Source: Mycolicibacter heraklionensis
Lineage (GTDB): Bacteria > Actinomycetota > Actinomycetes > Mycobacteriales > Mycobacteriaceae
Length of the DNA stretch: 64,000 nucleotides
Assembly: GCF_001021505.1 (NCBI RefSeq)
Contig: NZ_LDPO01000011.1
Location: 62,001-126,000, forward strand
Direction: 5' to 3'
Shown: one piece after another, positions 61,803 through 64,000 of the stretch
How positions within the stretch are numbered: position 1 is the first letter of the stretch
Layout of the letters: every line of letters begins with the position of its first letter
Notes under the pieces: model-generated
Told to the model about the DNA's origin: nothing
The model's database searches: none
The model's input: only the letters and a program-made list of their open reading frames with translations
Translations under genes and position numbers: made by a program

Positions 61803-62406
61803 GACAGCAAATGCGGCCATCATCCCGTTCCCCAGCCTTGCCGAGCGGCTCCCGGTGCCGCCGCCGGCGCGGCTTGACCCGCTGCTGGACGCCACCGTGG
61901 TCTGCGTGGCCCGTTACGGACTGTCCAAGACGTCGGTCAGCGACATCGCCCGCGAAATGGGTGTGGTGCCCAGCACCGTGTATCGCAATGTCCGCTCGGT
62001 CGACAACGCCGTGCTACTCGCGATCGCCCGTGACGGCCGCCGGATGATCGACCGCATTCCGGAGGTCGTCGCCGGGATCGACGGGCCCCGGGTGATCACG
62101 GTGTTCCTCGCCGAGTCCATCCGGCAGTGCCGCGCGCATCCGATGGTCGACAAGATCCTGCGCGACGAGGCCGAGTGGGTCGGCAAGCTGACCACCCGCA
62201 ACCTCGACGGCATTTTGGAGTCGGGCGCCGAGATGGCCGCACCGCTGCTAGCCGCCGCGATGGAGGCCGGCGTCATCCGAAAGCAGGATCCTTCGGCACT
62301 GGCCCACTGGACCGCCCGGATCGGGTTCACCTGCGTCTTGTCGCCGCCTCCCGGCGATCTGACCGAGGCCCTCGACGCGCTGCTTTTGCCGGCGTTGCAG
62401 CCGTAG
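61798..62406 (+). CDS. TetR-family regulator
   Basis: 202 residues from ATG 61798, with no ribosome site because the operator lies there; the mRNA may be leaderless. The N-terminal HTH is LDATVVCVARYGLSKTSVSD, IAREMGVVPSTVYRNVRSVD, followed by a helical ligand-binding part (ESIRQCRAHPMVDKIL, GAEMAAPLLAAAMEAGVI). Likely represses itself and the divergent MpaB-like oxygenase. The ligand is unknown. Confidence 0.88.
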   Translation: MQTANAAIIPFPSLAERLPVPPPARLDPLLDATVVCVARYGLSKTSVSDIAREMGVVPSTVYRNVRSVDNAVLLAIARDGRRMIDRIPEVVAGIDGPRVITVFLAESIRQCRAHPMVDKILRDEAEWVGKLTTRNLDGILESGAEMAAPLLAAAMEAGVIRKQDPSALAHWTARIGFTCVLSPPPGDLTEALDALLLPALQP

Positions 62407-62417
62407 CGTCCAACCGC

Positions 62418-63014
62418 TCAGATGTACATCGCCGGGTCGATGTAGGTGGTCGGGTCCACCAGCGGCTCCCGCTGCTTCTCCGTGCGGTGACGCACCGCGG
62501 CCGGGATTCCCGTGGCGATGCAGTCGGCCGGAACATCCTGGGTGACAACGGCGTTCGCGCCGACAGCGCTGCCGTCGCCGATCGTGATCGGGCCGAGGAC
62601 CTTCGCGCCGGCGCCCACCGTGACACCGTTGCCGATGGTCGGGTGGCGCTTGCCGTGGCTCAGCGAACGCCCGCCGAGGGTGACACCGTGGTAGACCATG
62701 ACGTCGTCGCCGATCTCGGTGGTCTCGCCGATCACCACACCCAGGCCGTGGTCGATGAAGAACCGCCGCCCGATGGTCGCGCCCGGGTGGATCTCGATGC
62801 CGGTGGCGAACCGGGTGGCCTGAGCCAGCACGCGGGCCACCCCGCGCAGCGCCGGCCTGGCCCACAGCCGGTGCGCGATTCGATGCGACCAGATCGCGTG
62901 CAGTCCCGAATAGACCAGGGCGTTCTCGAAGTCCCCGCGCGCGGCCGGGTCGTGTTCGCGCGCGTTGCGCAGGTCCTCGCGCAGCGTCGTCCACACGCTC
63001 ACCAGCGTGCTCAT
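62418..63014 (-). CDS. cysE: Serine O-acetyltransferase
   Basis: 198 residues from ATG 63014. Makes O-acetylserine from serine and acetyl-CoA, the first step of cysteine synthesis. Left-handed beta-helix with hexapeptide repeats; catalytic site [40 protein letters not shown] and [18 protein letters not shown]-terminal helices ([20 protein letters not shown]) make the SATase domain. The start overlaps the cysK stop by 4 bp, so the two are one operon. Confidence 0.95.
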   Translation of the reverse strand: MSTLVSVWTTLREDLRNAREHDPAARGDFENALVYSGLHAIWSHRIAHRLWARPALRGVARVLAQATRFATGIEIHPGATIGRRFFIDHGLGVVIGETTEIGDDVMVYHGVTLGGRSLSHGKRHPTIGNGVTVGAGAKVLGPITIGDGSAVGANAVVTQDVPADCIATGIPAAVRHRTEKQREPLVDPTTYIDPAMYI

Positions 63015-63946
63015 TCCCGAATATGCTCGAACAGCGGCGTCGAGATGTAGCGCTCGCCGAAGTCGGGGACCACCACCACGATCAGCTTCCCGGCGTTCTC
63101 CGGACGCTTGGCCAGCTCGAGTGCGGCCCACACGTTGGCACCGGCCGAGATCCCACCGAGGATCCCTTCCTCGGTACCCAACGCGCGAGCCACCCGGATG
63201 GCGTCGTCGAACTGTGCATCGATGATCTCGTCGTAGCAGTCGCGGTCGAGCACCTCGGGGACGAAGTTGGCGCCCAGGCCCTGAATCTTGTGCGGACCGG
63301 GGTCGGCGCCGTGCAGGATCGCGGAGTCCTTGGGTTCCACGCCGACGATCTGGACCGAGGGCTTGTGGGCCCGCAGGGTGTGCGAGACGCCGGTCAGGGT
63401 GCCGCCGGTGCCGATCCCGGCGACGAAGATGTCGACGGCGCCGTCGGTGTCTTTCCAGATCTCTTCGCCGGTCGTCCGTTCGTGGATGGCCGGGTTGGCC
63501 GGGTTGGCGAATTGATCTGCGGACAAAGCGTTGTGGGTGTCGGCGACGATCTGCTTGGCACGTGCGACCGCGCCGGCCATGCCCTCGGAGCCGGGCGTCA
63601 GGACGATCTCGGCGCCGTAGGCACGCAGCATCACCCGGCGCTCGGTGGACATGGTGTCCGGCATGGTCAGAATCACCTTGTAGCCGCGTGCGGCGCCGAC
63701 CATCGCCAAAGCGATGCCGGTGTTGCCGCTGGTGGCCTCCACGATGGTGCCCCCGGGGCGCAGTTGGCCGGCCTTCTCGGCGGCGTCGATGATCGCGACG
63801 CCGATACGGTCCTTGACGCTGTTGGCCGGGTTGTAGAACTCGAGTTTGGCCGCCACCTGGGCGTCCAGGCCTTCGGTCAGCCGGTTGAGCCGCACCAGTG
63901 GGGTATGGCCGATCAGCTCGGTGACGTTGTCGTAGATCCTGCCCAT
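63011..63946 (-). CDS. cysK: O-acetylserine sulfhydrylase (cysteine synthase)
   Basis: 311 residues from ATG 63946, with GGAAAGGG upstream; a TTG one codon earlier is open. The PLP lysine is in [13 protein letters not shown], the substrate loop is [15 protein letters not shown] and the phosphate loop is [15 protein letters not shown]. Converts O-acetylserine and sulfide to cysteine, and binds the CysE C-terminus. Together with cysE it supplies cysteine for mycothiol. In M. tuberculosis the pair is elsewhere (Rv2334-Rv2335), which marks a synteny change. Confidence 0.96.
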   Translation of the reverse strand: MGRIYDNVTELIGHTPLVRLNRLTEGLDAQVAAKLEFYNPANSVKDRIGVAIIDAAEKAGQLRPGGTIVEATSGNTGIALAMVGAARGYKVILTMPDTMSTERRVMLRAYGAEIVLTPGSEGMAGAVARAKQIVADTHNALSADQFANPANPAIHERTTGEEIWKDTDGAVDIFVAGIGTGGTLTGVSHTLRAHKPSVQIVGVEPKDSAILHGADPGPHKIQGLGANFVPEVLDRDCYDEIIDAQFDDAIRVARALGTEEGILGGISAGANVWAALELAKRPENAGKLIVVVVPDFGERYISTPLFEHIRE

Positions 63947-64000
63947 CAATTGCCCTTTCCTACCAAGGCCGCCATAGGTGCTATGCGCTCCCTTCGGCGA

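Overview
The window is chromosomal DNA from a mycobacterium (family Mycobacteriaceae). The DNA is GC-rich with many GTG and TTG starts and 4-bp ATGA/GTGA gene overlaps. From about 11.4 kb to 59 kb the gene order follows the M. tuberculosis Rv3696c-Rv3644c block in reverse: glpK, RDD protein, SpoIIM-like protein, DUF58/moxR2 cluster, yqeY, cds1-like gene, ponA2, whiB4, the ArsA-like ATPase pair, crp, nth, marP, acs, ssd/tad cluster, an MrfA-like helicase, cspA, topA, a class III adenylate cyclase, holB and tRNA-Thr. Locus names and synteny are from memory; no search was run. The dipeptide-permease (dpp) operon that I remember between acs and the Rv3662c homologue is absent here.

Layout. (1) 0-8.6 kb is accessory and visibly less GC-rich: two large LuxR-family ATPases (LAL type, paralogous, on opposite strands) surround small exported proteins. 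Two of these share a four-copy Cys-x15-Cys motif, and two small genes carry the same 24-bp upstream box. (2) 8.9-11.2 kb holds a membrane protein with long Pro-rich and Gly-rich repeats. (3) 11.5-38.9 kb is core envelope, stress and redox metabolism. (4) 38.9-43.4 kb has acs, the Rv3662c homologue, a HAD phosphatase and two intergenic regulatory RNAs, an Ms1 (MTS2823) type RNA and a 6C (B11) RNA. Both have a promoter, a fold and a terminator visible in the sequence. (5) 43.4-48 kb is the ssd plus tad-like secretion/pilus operon. (6) 48-59 kb has a PAS/GAF-like protein, helicase, cold-shock protein, topoisomerase I, adenylate cyclase, DNA polymerase III delta' and tRNA-Thr(CGT). (7) Beyond tRNA-Thr, synteny with M. 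tuberculosis stops. A RES/Xre toxin-antitoxin pair with four regularly spaced GTTGAC repeats, a divergent TetR/MpaB-like pair with a palindromic operator, and cysE-cysK follow.

How the genes work together. An adenylate cyclase and the cAMP receptor protein Crp lie in one window. PonA2, MarP, the MoxR/DUF58 cluster and WhiB4 belong to the cell-wall, acid and redox stress response. GlpK and the ArsA-like pair (reported in M. tuberculosis to affect glycerol tolerance) are close together. The least explained parts are the LAL/Cys-repeat module with its shared box, the RES/Xre control region after the tRNA, and a pair of DnaA-box-like sites upstream of ssd.
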